NCBI RefSeq assembly: GCF_001561915.1
Contig: NZ_LSKU01000001.1
Location: forward strand, 1,478,955-1,542,954
Source: Tepidibacillus decaturensis
GTDB taxonomy: Bacteria; Bacillota; Bacilli; Tepidibacillales; Tepidibacillaceae
Reading direction: 5' to 3'
Length of the DNA stretch: 64,000 bases
Shown here: in pieces, positions 37,423 to 47,187 of the stretch
Layout of the letters: the number at the start of each line of letters is the position of its first letter
How positions within the stretch are numbered: the first letter of the stretch is position 1
Translations under genes and position numbers: made by a program
The notes under the pieces: generated by a model
Database searches by the model: none
What the model saw: only the letters and a program-made list of their open reading frames with translations
Told to the model about the DNA's origin: nothing

Positions 37423-39207
37423 TTAAACCTTAAATTTTTTGATCATCTCATTTAATCTTTGTGCTAAATCCGCTTGTGAATTGGCCACTTTACTTACTTC
37501 TTCAATCGCAGTTGAAATCTCAATCGAATTGTTGGCAATGTCTTGGGAACTAGCTGCTGATTGTTCTACAGATGAGGCCACTGATTCAATCGCTGAATTG
37601 ATTTGGTCAATCGATGTTGAGATTTGTTCTGATTTTGCTGTAAATTCCTCAAATAATTGACCGATTACATTAGCATCTTGTTGATATTGTTCGCCAGTCT
37701 CAAGCAACATTTTGTAATCAGTAGCTACCTTATCATTTACAAATTGTAAAATATCCTTGGCATTCTCCGATAAATGATGAAAACCATCTTGTACTTGCTT
37801 GACCACTTGTTGAATTTCAGAAACGGTAGAGGTAGATTGCTCAGCCAATTTACGTACTTCATCAGCAACTACAGCAAAACCTTTGCCATGTTCCCCAGCT
37901 CTTGCTGCTTCAATTGCTGCATTTAAGGCTAATAAATTGGTTTGTCCTGCAATTTCTGCGATCACTTCAGCCATTCTGCCAATTTCTGAAACAACTTTTC
38001 CTGCTTCGATGGCTTTAAGGATCCGTTCTTGTTTTTCTTCATAAATTACAGACGCTTCTTTACTTGAATGTTCTACATTTTCTTTTATTTGTTCGGCTCT
38101 CTTCTCAATTTCCTTTGCGATTACATTCCCTTCTCCTGCACTTGTGACGAATTGGTTAGTTGCCGTTGCTACTTCTTGTCCTGATGCGCTAATCTCCTCG
38201 GTAGAGGCGCTGGTTTCTTCCATTCCCGCTGCGATCTGTTGTGTTGCTGCATTAATGGTTTGACTTTGAGCGGATATTTCCTCCACTGTAGCAGAGAGCT
38301 GCTGGCTAGAATCGTCTAACTCCCTTATATTCGTACTAATTTCTTTTATCATCCCTTTTAAATTAGCAACCATCATATTAAGTACTTTTCCAAGCTCGCC
38401 AATTTCATCATTAGACTCAATTGTAACCTCATTAATAGAAAGATCATTATTTGCTATTTTTGTAATCTGATTAGCAACAATCAAAATTCGGTTTGATAGT
38501 CTATTGCTGAATATATAAACAATGATTCCAGCTAAGAGAATAAGAATCACCATAATCACAAGTTGAAAGGAGACATTCTTTATCATATTTTCCTTGTACA
38601 CCTTTTCTTGTTGGCCAACTATTGTATCAATTTCATCGATATAGTTTCCTGTACTTACGATATAATTCCATGGTTCAAAGAGTTTTGAATAGACTCTTTT
38701 CTCCGTTAGCTTATTTGTTCCTACATCTGTAGGTTTTTCCCACATATATTCGGAAAATCCATTATTTTCACCGTCTTTAGCAGCTTTAATAATATTTTGG
38801 ATTAAGTAAGTACCATTCGGATCTTTGATATTAAGTCTGTTGGTACCTTCCTGATCTGGAAGCATTGGATGTCCAACCAACATACCATCTGTTCGATCAA
38901 TCCAAAAATAGCCGGAATCTCCATAGCGCAGTTCCTTTACTAGCTTAACACCTAGATTTTTCGCATCATCTTCACTCATCGTTCCATTTTGATATTGACT
39001 ATACGCATAGTTTAATAGAGTGACTGCCGTTTCTACTTCACTTTTAATCATCGTGTCATAATCTCTTAAAAGATTTTCTTTAAAATGGTTTAGTGATTGA
39101 TGATTTTGATTGATTGTAGATAAAATATTATATCCACCTAAAAGACCTAAAACAACCAGTACAATAATAACAAAAAACATGATTAGTTTATATTTTATTT
39201 TTCTCAT
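37423..39207 (-). CDS. Methyl-accepting chemotaxis protein with single-Cache sensor
   Basis: 594 aa: membrane helix at about 8-28, extracellular sCache_2 domain (about 35-185, [36 protein letters not shown]), second helix about 195-215, HAMP, then a long MCP signalling coil whose tip has [17 protein letters not shown] and [14 protein letters not shown]. Start ATG 39207 is set by AAGGAG; the upstream TTG is rejected. sCache_2 receptors commonly sense small organic acids. Its location next to nar genes hints at taxis linked to anaerobic respiration. Confidence 0.94.
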   Translation of the reverse strand: MRKIKYKLIMFFVIIVLVVLGLLGGYNILSTINQNHQSLNHFKENLLRDYDTMIKSEVETAVTLLNYAYSQYQNGTMSEDDAKNLGVKLVKELRYGDSGYFWIDRTDGMLVGHPMLPDQEGTNRLNIKDPNGTYLIQNIIKAAKDGENNGFSEYMWEKPTDVGTNKLTEKRVYSKLFEPWNYIVSTGNYIDEIDTIVGQQEKVYKENMIKNVSFQLVIMVILILLAGIIVYIFSNRLSNRILIVANQITKIANNDLSINEVTIESNDEIGELGKVLNMMVANLKGMIKEISTNIRELDDSSQQLSATVEEISAQSQTINAATQQIAAGMEETSASTEEISASGQEVATATNQFVTSAGEGNVIAKEIEKRAEQIKENVEHSSKEASVIYEEKQERILKAIEAGKVVSEIGRMAEVIAEIAGQTNLLALNAAIEAARAGEHGKGFAVVADEVRKLAEQSTSTVSEIQQVVKQVQDGFHHLSENAKDILQFVNDKVATDYKMLLETGEQYQQDANVIGQLFEEFTAKSEQISTSIDQINSAIESVASSVEQSAASSQDIANNSIEISTAIEEVSKVANSQADLAQRLNEMIKKFKV

Positions 39208-39265
39208 TTCCCTGCTCCTTTTCGACAAAATCTATTATTTTTGAACTTAGTTTGACAAAATATCA

Positions 39266-39280
39266 TAGTAAAGTTTACTA
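39266..39280. promoter_or_regulatory. Perfect 15-base palindrome upstream of the chemoreceptor
   Basis: TAGTAAAGTTTACTA lies about 60 bases before the chemoreceptor start. On the minus strand it overlaps a sequence (CAAA, about 16 bases, TATGATAT) resembling a motility sigma-D promoter, weakly. Candidate operator only. Confidence 0.35.
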
Positions 39281-39386
39281 AATTTTGATAGATTTTTGAA
39301 TAATATTCCCCAAAAATAAGACTAAAAATAGGTCAAAATAACTAGATTGCATTAACACGAAAAGGAGTTTAGGAAGTGGCTATTGT

Positions 39387-40106
39387 TTATTTTTGTTGCG
39401 ATTGACTCATTTGCATTACTCTTTGTACATTTCTACTACGGTAAAGAATCGTGCTTCTTTTTAAATACTCTAGCGGAATACTCCAGACATGAACGAGTCG
39501 AGTAAATGGCCAAATGCCAAAGATGGCAAAGGCAAAGAGTGTATGCAATTTAAATAGTAAAGGTACATCAACCATTAGTGTTGGATCTGGTCTAAAGAGA
39601 AGCAATCCTCTTAACCAAGGTGCAAGGGTTTCTCGATAGTCAAATCCACCAACGAATAAATTAAATCCTAGGGTATTATAGACACCTATCGCAATCTCTA
39701 TAAACAAGAGAACCGCAATTAGAATATCGCTAATATGACTTGTCATACGAACTCGTTTTACATTGACTCGACGGAATAATAGGATCATGATCCCAGCTAA
39801 TGTGATGATTCCAGCAAAACCACCCCCAAAGATCGCTCCAGCATGATACATCTCTTCTGTCATCCCAAGTGCTTTGGTCCAAGCTTTAGGAACAAGCAAT
39901 CCAACCAAATGACCACCAAAAACCATCAGAATCCCTAGATGAAAGAGAATGCTTCCCCATTTTAAGGATTTCTTTTCCATAAATTCGCTTGATTTTGCTG
40001 TCCAGCCAAATTGATCCGTATTATAACGATAAATATGACCAACAACAAATATGGTTAATGTTAGATAAGGGAATATTACCCACCAAAATTGATTCCAAAC
40101 GTTCAT
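39387..40106 (-). CDS. narI: Respiratory nitrate reductase gamma subunit NarI (operon 1)
   Basis: Membrane cytochrome b that passes electrons from menaquinol to NarH. Five helices; haem-ligand His in SILFHLGILMVFGGHLVG (about 56 and 66 in family numbering) and in LFKLHTLFAFAIF and FTRLVHVWS near the C-terminus. Length 239 aa. It starts at ATG 40106 with AGGAGGAGG and is the last gene of the first nar operon, 15 bases after narJ. Closely related to the second copy at 49957. Confidence 0.96.
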   Translation of the reverse strand: MNVWNQFWWVIFPYLTLTIFVVGHIYRYNTDQFGWTAKSSEFMEKKSLKWGSILFHLGILMVFGGHLVGLLVPKAWTKALGMTEEMYHAGAIFGGGFAGIITLAGIMILLFRRVNVKRVRMTSHISDILIAVLLFIEIAIGVYNTLGFNLFVGGFDYRETLAPWLRGLLLFRPDPTLMVDVPLLFKLHTLFAFAIFGIWPFTRLVHVWSIPLEYLKRSTILYRSRNVQRVMQMSQSQQK

Positions 40107-40121
40107 CTTTGCACCTCCTCC

Positions 40122-40652
40122 TTACTCTTCAGAATGAATAGGCAAGATTTGATTTAAAATCGTTAAACTCGCTTCTACCAAGTTAGCATATGGACTATCT
40201 ACCTCTAACAGCTCATCTCTTAGCTTTTCAATGGCTGGTTGAAAGGGAGGTAGTAGTTTTGCAATGTCCTTCTGATCCGCAATTGCAATAAATTCAAGGA
40301 AAAGTGGAAGGTAATCAGGCAATTCTTCCGTTTCCATGACAAGGCCTGCCTGTTCGTAAAATTGCTTTAATTCCACTAGAACAACTCCACGTTCTCTTTC
40401 CTCTTTCAGTTTCGAATAGGACAAATAAAGATTTGTCTTTTCATTGAAATCGAAGGTTTGAACATAAAGATTCCTTAATTCATCAGAATCTGTTTCTTTT
40501 AAAAAGGTTAAAAAGCTTTTTAATTGCTGATAAACTTTAGGGTTAAATTCTGAGACTTCAGCTATTTCACTTTCTAAGTCAGTTTCAAACCATTCTTGAT
40601 CAGGATATTGTAATAGAATAGAGATGAGATGCAGCAATTCCCTATTTCCCAT
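40122..40652 (-). CDS. narJ: Nitrate reductase assembly chaperone NarJ (operon 1)
   Basis: Cytoplasmic chaperone needed for Mo-cofactor insertion into NarG. All-helical TorD/NarJ family; YVQTFDFNEKTNLYL and LPDYLPLFLEFIA are the family's conserved blocks. Length 176 aa. The ATG at 40652 overlaps the narH stop region by 11 bases, indicating coupled translation. Confidence 0.95.
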   Translation of the reverse strand: MGNRELLHLISILLQYPDQEWFETDLESEIAEVSEFNPKVYQQLKSFLTFLKETDSDELRNLYVQTFDFNEKTNLYLSYSKLKEERERGVVLVELKQFYEQAGLVMETEELPDYLPLFLEFIAIADQKDIAKLLPPFQPAIEKLRDELLEVDSPYANLVEASLTILNQILPIHSEE

Positions 40653-42171
40653 TTTTACCTCCTGTCATTAAGAAAAAGCTATGATTGTCTCCATAATAAT
40701 CCCCAGTCATACAAGTATTGCAATCCCCACCATTAAAATCGAAGCCAGTTGTCCCTTGTTCAGAATAGAGATGCATAAATTCTTCTTTGTGAGCGGTTGG
40801 AATCACAAAACGGTCTTCATACTTGGCGATGGCAAGTAAACGATACATTTCTTCGATCATGGTTTCATTTAAGCCCAACCCTTGTAGAATCGTTTCGTCA
40901 TATTCTTTTCCAAGATTTTTAGCTCTCATGAATTGTCTCATTGCTGCCATTCGCTTTAAAACTGTGGTGATTACTTTTTCATCTCCAGCAGATAGCAAAT
41001 TCGCAAGGTATTGAACAGGAATACGCATTTCGTCAATGGCTGGGAAAATATCGACTGGATCTAACTCAGATCCTTTTCCTTCAATTCGATTCATAATTGG
41101 ACTTAATGGCGGAACATACCATACCATTGGCAATGTACGATATTCTGGATGTAAAGGTAGAGCAATCCCATATTCAATCGCTAACTTATAAATCGGTGAC
41201 TTGCGTGCTGCCTCTAACCAATCCTCAGAAATGCCATCACGTTTGGCTTGAGCAATTACTTCTGGATCATTTGGATCCAAGAATAAGCTTAAATGAGATT
41301 GATATAATTCCTTCTCATCTGCAACGGATGCAGCCTCTTCTACTCGATCCGCATCATACAATAACACGCCTATATAGCGAATTCTTCCGGTACAGGTTTC
41401 ACTACATACAGTAGGCAAGCCAGCTTCAATTCTTGGGAAACAGAATGTACATTTCTCTGCTTTTTGGGTTTGCCAGTTAAAATACACTTTTTTATAGGGA
41501 CAGCCTGTCATACAGAAGCGCCAGCCGCGGCATGCCTCTTGATCCACTAAGACGATTCCATCCTCATCGCGTTTATACATTGCTCCTGACGGACAGGAAG
41601 CAACACAAGAAGGATTTAAACAATGTTCGCAAATTCTTGGTAGATGCATCATAAAGGCTTGCTCAAACTCAAAACGAACATCTTCTTCAATTCCTTTTAA
41701 GTTGGGGTCTCGCTTCCCTGTTTCATGCGTACCTGCCAAATCATCCTCCCAGTTAGGCCCCCATTTTAATTCCATATATTCGCCGGTAATCTGTGACTTT
41801 GGCCGTGCAACAGGTTGGACTTCTTTATGCGGACTGTTGGTTAACTTCTCATAGTCATAGGTCCAAGGTTCATAATATTCATCGATTGTCGGTAAATCAG
41901 GGTTATGGAAAATATTCGCGAGCTTACTTACACGATTTCCTGCTCTTAATTCCAATTTCCCATTCTTTAAGATCCATCCACCTTTATACTTCTCCTGATT
42001 TTCCCATTCCATTGGATAGCCAATCCCTGGTTTTGTCTCAACATTGTTAAACCAGATGTATTCTGCACCTGGACGATTGGTCCAGGTATTTTTACAGGTA
42101 ATGCTACAGGTGTGGCATCCAATACATTTATCAAGATTCATCACCATGGCTACTTGAGCTTTAATCTTCAA
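40642..42171 (-). CDS. narH: Nitrate reductase beta subunit NarH (operon 1)
   Basis: Iron-sulfur electron-transfer subunit with three [4Fe-4S] and one [3Fe-4S] cluster. Motifs: CIGCHTCSITCKNTW (residues about 16-30), CEHCLNPSCVASCPSG, CRGWRFCMTGC (Trp replaces the fourth Cys for the 3Fe cluster) and CTFCFPRIEAGLPTVCSETC. Length 509 aa. It starts at TTG 42171 within the end of narG (11-base overlap), with GGAGG 9 bases upstream. Confidence 0.96.
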   Translation of the reverse strand: MKIKAQVAMVMNLDKCIGCHTCSITCKNTWTNRPGAEYIWFNNVETKPGIGYPMEWENQEKYKGGWILKNGKLELRAGNRVSKLANIFHNPDLPTIDEYYEPWTYDYEKLTNSPHKEVQPVARPKSQITGEYMELKWGPNWEDDLAGTHETGKRDPNLKGIEEDVRFEFEQAFMMHLPRICEHCLNPSCVASCPSGAMYKRDEDGIVLVDQEACRGWRFCMTGCPYKKVYFNWQTQKAEKCTFCFPRIEAGLPTVCSETCTGRIRYIGVLLYDADRVEEAASVADEKELYQSHLSLFLDPNDPEVIAQAKRDGISEDWLEAARKSPIYKLAIEYGIALPLHPEYRTLPMVWYVPPLSPIMNRIEGKGSELDPVDIFPAIDEMRIPVQYLANLLSAGDEKVITTVLKRMAAMRQFMRAKNLGKEYDETILQGLGLNETMIEEMYRLLAIAKYEDRFVIPTAHKEEFMHLYSEQGTTGFDFNGGDCNTCMTGDYYGDNHSFFLMTGGKNGK

Positions 42172-45100
42172 GCCAATCCACCTCCTTGAGTTTACGAATC
42201 ACTACTTTTAAGTCACGTTGGTTTCCTGTTGGTCCATAATAGTTAAATCCATAACTAAATTGAGCATATCCCCCAATTAAGTGGGTTGGTTTCAAATGAA
42301 TCCGTGTTGGACTGTTATGGGTACCGCCACGCAAATGAGTCACTTGAGAACTTGGTACATTGATGGTACGATCCTGTGCATGGTACATATAGGTTGTTCC
42401 TTTTGGCATCCGATGGCTAACGACTGCTCGAGCCACGACAACTCCATTGCGGTTATATACTTCAATCCAGTCGTTATCCTTAATACCAACCTCTTCTGCA
42501 TCTTCGTTATTCATCCATACAGTTGGACCACCACGGAAAAGGGTTAGCATCGTTAATGAATCATAATACATACTGTGGATGTTCCACTTTCCATGTGGTG
42601 TTAAGTAACGTAAGGTAATCGTTTTCCCTTCAGATTCAGGCATTTGTTCATGCTTAGCAAATGCTTTCGTTGGAAGGGTAGGTTTAAATACAGGTAAGCC
42701 TTCTCCATATTCCAACATAATTTCATGATCCACATAGAAGTGTTGGCGTCCTGTTAAGGTTCTAAATGGAACAAGTCGTTCAATATTCGTCGTAAATGGT
42801 GAATATCTGCGCCCCTTATTCGTGCCACTAAAAACTGGGGTTGGAATCACTTCTCTTGGTTGAGCAGTAATACTATTAAAATCAAATTTTTCTTCGGTAC
42901 GACCCTCTACTAAATCTTTTAGCTTAAGACCTGTTTTCTTTTCTTCAGACTCCCAAGCTTTTAATGCCATTTTCCCATTAGTAGCACTAGATAGGGTCAT
43001 TACTGTTTCCGCTACTTGGCGAGCAGTTTCTAACTGAGGCATTCCTTCAGTGATCCCCTTCGTTTTTACTGTGTTGTTGATTCGTTTTAATTCTTCATAT
43101 TGCTCTTTTGCTGACCAAGCAACCCCATGTGCTCCAATCGGATTTTTCTCGACCAAAGGACCTATTGCCGTATATTTATCATAAATCTTAGTATAATCCC
43201 GTTCAACAATGACGAACTTTGGCATGGTTTTACCTGGAATAGCTTCTACTTCACCTTTTTTCCAATCACGAACCTTTCCATAAGGCTGTGCAATTTCATC
43301 AGGTGAATCATGCAATAATGGTGCAGCGACAACATCCTTTTGCACACCGGGTAAATAGGTTTTTGCCATTTCTGAAAATACCTTTGCTAAGCCTTTGAAG
43401 GTATCCCAATCCGATTTAGACTCCCATGGAGGATTTATCGCAGGATTAAATGGATGGACAAATGGATGCATATCTGTACTGCTAATATCATGCTTTTCAT
43501 ACCAGGTTGCTACTGGTAAAACGATATCGGAATACATAGCTGTTCCAGACATTCTAAACTCTAGGTTCACTAGTAAATCTAGTTTACCTTCTGGTGCTTG
43601 TTCACGCCATTTGATTTCACTTGTGCGCAGTTCTTTGCTCTCTTCGCCAAGCAAACCATGAGAGGTACCTAAGAAGTTTTTCAAGAAATAATCGTGCCCT
43701 TTTCCAGAACTAGAAATTAAGTTTGCACGCCAGACAAATAAAGTACGAGGGAAGTTCAATGGATGATCTGGATCTTCAACAGCAAATTGCATCCGGCCTT
43801 CTTTTAACTCTTTTACGATATAGGAAACAGGTTCTTCTCCGGCTTTTTTTGCTTCTTCTACTAGTTTGATAGAATTACGATCAAACTGTGGGTAAGAAGG
43901 TAACCAGCCTAAACGGGCTGCTAAAGCATTATAGTCTGCTGCATGTTGGTATCTTGGTTTTTCTACATTTGCTGCAATTAATTCGTTCATCGGCAATTCT
44001 TCATAGCGCCACTGATCTGTTGCAAAGTAATAATAAGATGTGGCATTTTGTAATCTTGGTGGCATTTGCCAATCTCTTGCAAAAGCGACGGTTTGCCAAC
44101 CTTCTGCTGGACGGACTTTTTCTTGTCCTACATAGTGAGCCCAACCACCACCATTTACTCCTTGGGATCCTGTTAAGAGGACAAGATTTAAAATGGTACG
44201 GTAAATTGTATCTGCATTGTACCAGTGATTAATTCCTGCTCCCATGATGATCATTGAACGACCATTTGTATCTACCGCATTCTGAGCAAATTCACGGGCA
44301 ATTTGAATCACTTGCTCCCGTGGTACACTGGTATATTCTTCTTGCCATGCAGGTGTATATGGTTTTTTGTCATCATAATCTTTTGGATAATCGCCTGGTA
44401 AGCCACGATCTATTCCATAGTTGGCAAGCATGAGATCATAAACGGTCGTAACGAAAAGTTCTTTTCCGTCTTTTTCAACCCTTTTTACCGGAATAGAGCG
44501 ATGAAGGATATCTCGATTCAGATCATCAAAGTAAGGAAGTTCAATAGAGACTATTTTGTCTTCGACTCCTAAAAGAGAAATACTTGGATCATAAGCATTC
44601 CCTTTCTCATCTTGCATCTGAAGATTCCAATTTCCTTTCCCTTCATGACGATGTCCAATACTTCCAATCGGAACGACGAATTGCTGTGTTTTTTCATCAA
44701 AGACTACTGTTTTCCATTCTGCATTTTCGTAAGTGTCAGCTAAGTCGTTTGCTAAGAGGAAACGGTCAGTAATAAAGCTGTCCCCTTTTTTCTTTAATGT
44801 AACTAGGTAAGGTAGGTCAGTATATTTCTTTGCATAGTCTATAAAATAGGGCGTTTGTTTTTCGATATAAAATTCTTTAAGAATAACATGGGTCATGGCC
44901 TGTGCTAATGCACCATCAGAACCAGGGTTGACAGCTAACCATGTATCAGCGAATTTCACTGATTCTGCATAATCCGGGCTAACGGAAACGACTTTCGTTC
45001 CTTTGTAGCGTACTTCAGTCATAAAATGGGCATCAGGTGTACGTGTTAAAGGTACATTTGAACCCCACATCATTAAATAACCTGCATTGTACCAATCACT

Positions 45101-45835
45101 ACTTTCAGGTACGTCCGTTTGTTCACCCCAAATTTGTGGTGAAGCTGGAGGTAAATCTGCATACCAATCATAGAAGCTAAGCATGGGGGCTCCAACTAAG
45201 GATAAAAAACGAGAACCAGCGGCATAACTGATCATCGACATCGCTGGAATCGGTGTAAATCCAGCAATTCGATCAGGACCATATTTTTTAATCGTATAAA
45301 GAAGTTGTGCAGAGATGATTTGATAAGCTTCATTCCATGAAGTACGAACCATACCCCCTTTACCTCGAGCTGATTTGTAAGCTCGGACTTTGTCCGGGTC
45401 TTCTACAATTCGCTTCCATGCTTCTACAGCATCACCGTTTGCTTCTTTTAGAGCATCACGCCAAAATTGAAGTAGAATACCGCGAATATATGGGTATTTC
45501 ACGCGTAGCGGGCTATAGGTATACCATGAAAAACTTGCTCCCCTAGGACATCCCCTTGGTTCAAATTCCGGCATATCTGGCCCTGTTGTCGGGTAATCAA
45601 TCGCTTGATTTTCCCATGTGATAATTCCATCCTTAACAAATACCTTCCAACTGCAAGAACCAGTACAGTTTACCCCATGAGTTGTACGAACGACTTTATC
45701 GTGCTGCCAACGATTACGATAAAGTTTTTCCCATTCTCTATCTTGAGAAGTTAATTCGCTCCAACCATTGGCATATTGTTCTTTAGGTTGGAAAAATCTT
45801 AACTTTTTCCATAATGGTGAACGTTTCTTTCCCAT
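42161..45835 (-). CDS. narG: Nitrate reductase alpha subunit NarG (operon 1)
   Basis: Catalytic subunit with bis-MGD molybdenum and the FS0 [4Fe-4S] cluster. FS0 ligands HGVNCTGSCSW (His, Cys, Cys at about 54-62) and the Cys of RGCPRGA. The pterin/active-site region ADLPPASPQIWGEQTDVPES and GSNVPLTRTPDAHF are conserved, and the C-terminal molydopterin dinucleotide domain ends with the YNRNGVVVARAVVSHRMPKG block. No twin-Arg signal, so the active site faces the cytoplasm. Length 1224 aa. It starts at ATG 45835 with GGGAGGAG, 33 bases after the nitrate transporter, with which it is probably co-transcribed. Confidence 0.97.
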   Translation of the reverse strand: MGKKRSPLWKKLRFFQPKEQYANGWSELTSQDREWEKLYRNRWQHDKVVRTTHGVNCTGSCSWKVFVKDGIITWENQAIDYPTTGPDMPEFEPRGCPRGASFSWYTYSPLRVKYPYIRGILLQFWRDALKEANGDAVEAWKRIVEDPDKVRAYKSARGKGGMVRTSWNEAYQIISAQLLYTIKKYGPDRIAGFTPIPAMSMISYAAGSRFLSLVGAPMLSFYDWYADLPPASPQIWGEQTDVPESSDWYNAGYLMMWGSNVPLTRTPDAHFMTEVRYKGTKVVSVSPDYAESVKFADTWLAVNPGSDGALAQAMTHVILKEFYIEKQTPYFIDYAKKYTDLPYLVTLKKKGDSFITDRFLLANDLADTYENAEWKTVVFDEKTQQFVVPIGSIGHRHEGKGNWNLQMQDEKGNAYDPSISLLGVEDKIVSIELPYFDDLNRDILHRSIPVKRVEKDGKELFVTTVYDLMLANYGIDRGLPGDYPKDYDDKKPYTPAWQEEYTSVPREQVIQIAREFAQNAVDTNGRSMIIMGAGINHWYNADTIYRTILNLVLLTGSQGVNGGGWAHYVGQEKVRPAEGWQTVAFARDWQMPPRLQNATSYYYFATDQWRYEELPMNELIAANVEKPRYQHAADYNALAARLGWLPSYPQFDRNSIKLVEEAKKAGEEPVSYIVKELKEGRMQFAVEDPDHPLNFPRTLFVWRANLISSSGKGHDYFLKNFLGTSHGLLGEESKELRTSEIKWREQAPEGKLDLLVNLEFRMSGTAMYSDIVLPVATWYEKHDISSTDMHPFVHPFNPAINPPWESKSDWDTFKGLAKVFSEMAKTYLPGVQKDVVAAPLLHDSPDEIAQPYGKVRDWKKGEVEAIPGKTMPKFVIVERDYTKIYDKYTAIGPLVEKNPIGAHGVAWSAKEQYEELKRINNTVKTKGITEGMPQLETARQVAETVMTLSSATNGKMALKAWESEEKKTGLKLKDLVEGRTEEKFDFNSITAQPREVIPTPVFSGTNKGRRYSPFTTNIERLVPFRTLTGRQHFYVDHEIMLEYGEGLPVFKPTLPTKAFAKHEQMPESEGKTITLRYLTPHGKWNIHSMYYDSLTMLTLFRGGPTVWMNNEDAEEVGIKDNDWIEVYNRNGVVVARAVVSHRMPKGTTYMYHAQDRTINVPSSQVTHLRGGTHNSPTRIHLKPTHLIGGYAQFSYGFNYYGPTGNQRDLKVVIRKLKEVDWLED

Positions 45836-45868
45836 GCGTATCTCCTCCCTTTAATGTATTGAATGTGT

Positions 45869-47071
45869 TTAATAATCCAGTATATTATTTTGATTTGATA
45901 ATTTCATAAGGTATTGACGATGATTAATAGCAACATTCACAAGCGTATAAATGGCCAAAAGTAAAAAACCTAAACTATAATTTCCTGTCATCTCTTTAAT
46001 CATTCCCATCAAAATCGGAGGAAAAAATCCCCCTATTCCACCAACCGCACCCACTATTCCTGTCACAGCGCCAGTATCATTAGGGAACAATTGAGCTACT
46101 AGTTTAAAAACAGCTCCATTACCAATACCGACAAATAAAGCGATGGTTAATGAGCCTATCGAAAACAAAATAAAATTCTTTGTGCAAAATGTAAGAAGGA
46201 TTGAACTAAAAATAATCATGAGAAAAGCAATATGTAATACTTTGCCTGCATGATATCGGTCTGAGAAATACCCACCTAATGGTCTAGCTGCAGTGGCTAG
46301 AATGATAAAACCGGCAGCTCTTAATCCTGCATCAACTGTCGATAGATGAAATAAATCTTGCAGTAAAGAAGGTAGATAAACACCAAAAGCAACAAAGGAA
46401 CCAAAGGTCACAAAATAAAAGTTAGATAAAGCCCATGTATCTTTGTATTTCATTACTGAAAAAGATTGAAGGATAAACTTCTTTTGTTGAAGCAATGGCA
46501 TTTCCTTTGTATTGGTCCAAAAAAGAATCGCCGTAATCCCTGTAACCGTAGACATCAGCCAAAAAGTGATTGAAATCCCAAAGTGGTTAGCGACTGTAGG
46601 CAAGGTGAAATTAGAAACAGCAGTCCCTGCGTTCCCAATCCCCACAATTCCTAAAATTAGTCCTTGTTTTTCTTGTGAATAGAATTTAGAGACATAAGTA
46701 ATCGCAATGGCAAACGATGTCCCTGCCATACCAATAAGAAATGCCCAAAAAAGCAACATGGTAAAGGACTGAGCAAGGCCAATTCCGACGGTTGGAATGA
46801 TTAAAAACAAAAGAAGCAAAGTAAAAACCTTTCTTCCTCCATAAAGATCAGTAATCACACCAACCGGAATTCTCATCAGCGATCCGAGCAAGACAGGGAT
46901 TGCAACAAGGATGCTCTTTTCTGTAACCGACAAACGGTAAACCCTTCCAATTTCATATGCCATCGGTGCCAGTGAAGCCCATAAAACAAATGTAACGATC
47001 ATCGCAAAGACAGTAACGATCAATGTTGTTCTTGGAGTTTCATGATCAGAGAGGTCTTTTTTTACATTCAT
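45869..47071 (-). CDS. narT: Nitrate/nitrite transporter, MFS (NarT/NarK type)
   Basis: 400 aa, twelve hydrophobic helices. Nitrate-porter signature regions are recognisable: GSLMRIPVGVITDLYGG, GIVGIGNAGTAVSNF and [33 protein letters not shown] motif (about 300-330; shown in two parts: [23 protein letters not shown]). The ATG at 47071 has AGAGGGGG. It is directly upstream of narG and preceded by an NreC-box-like operator, as for staphylococcal narT. Nitrate uptake or nitrate/nitrite exchange is expected; the symbol is by analogy. Confidence 0.88.
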   Translation of the reverse strand: MNVKKDLSDHETPRTTLIVTVFAMIVTFVLWASLAPMAYEIGRVYRLSVTEKSILVAIPVLLGSLMRIPVGVITDLYGGRKVFTLLLLFLIIPTVGIGLAQSFTMLLFWAFLIGMAGTSFAIAITYVSKFYSQEKQGLILGIVGIGNAGTAVSNFTLPTVANHFGISITFWLMSTVTGITAILFWTNTKEMPLLQQKKFILQSFSVMKYKDTWALSNFYFVTFGSFVAFGVYLPSLLQDLFHLSTVDAGLRAAGFIILATAARPLGGYFSDRYHAGKVLHIAFLMIIFSSILLTFCTKNFILFSIGSLTIALFVGIGNGAVFKLVAQLFPNDTGAVTGIVGAVGGIGGFFPPILMGMIKEMTGNYSLGFLLLAIYTLVNVAINHRQYLMKLSNQNNILDY

Positions 47072-47119
47072 ACTATTACCCCCTCTTTTTCATTACATAC
47101 CATTTTAACCCTCTTTTAA

Positions 47120-47160
47120 ATCAGGGGAATCCCCTATTTTGTTTAGTGGACTCCCCTATT
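47120..47160 (-). promoter_or_regulatory. Tandem NreC-box-like operator upstream of narT-narGHJI
   Basis: A perfect palindrome AGGGGAATCCCCT (47123-47135) and a second half-site CTCCCCTATT (47151-47160), offset by about two helical turns. Half-sites TAGGG/CCCTA match the NreC box of staphylococci. A TATGTAAT element lies about 23 bases downstream on the minus strand, close to where a -10 would be for an activator at this position. Confidence 0.65.
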
Positions 47161-47187
47161 TACACGGGTAGGAATTTTCCTAAGTGC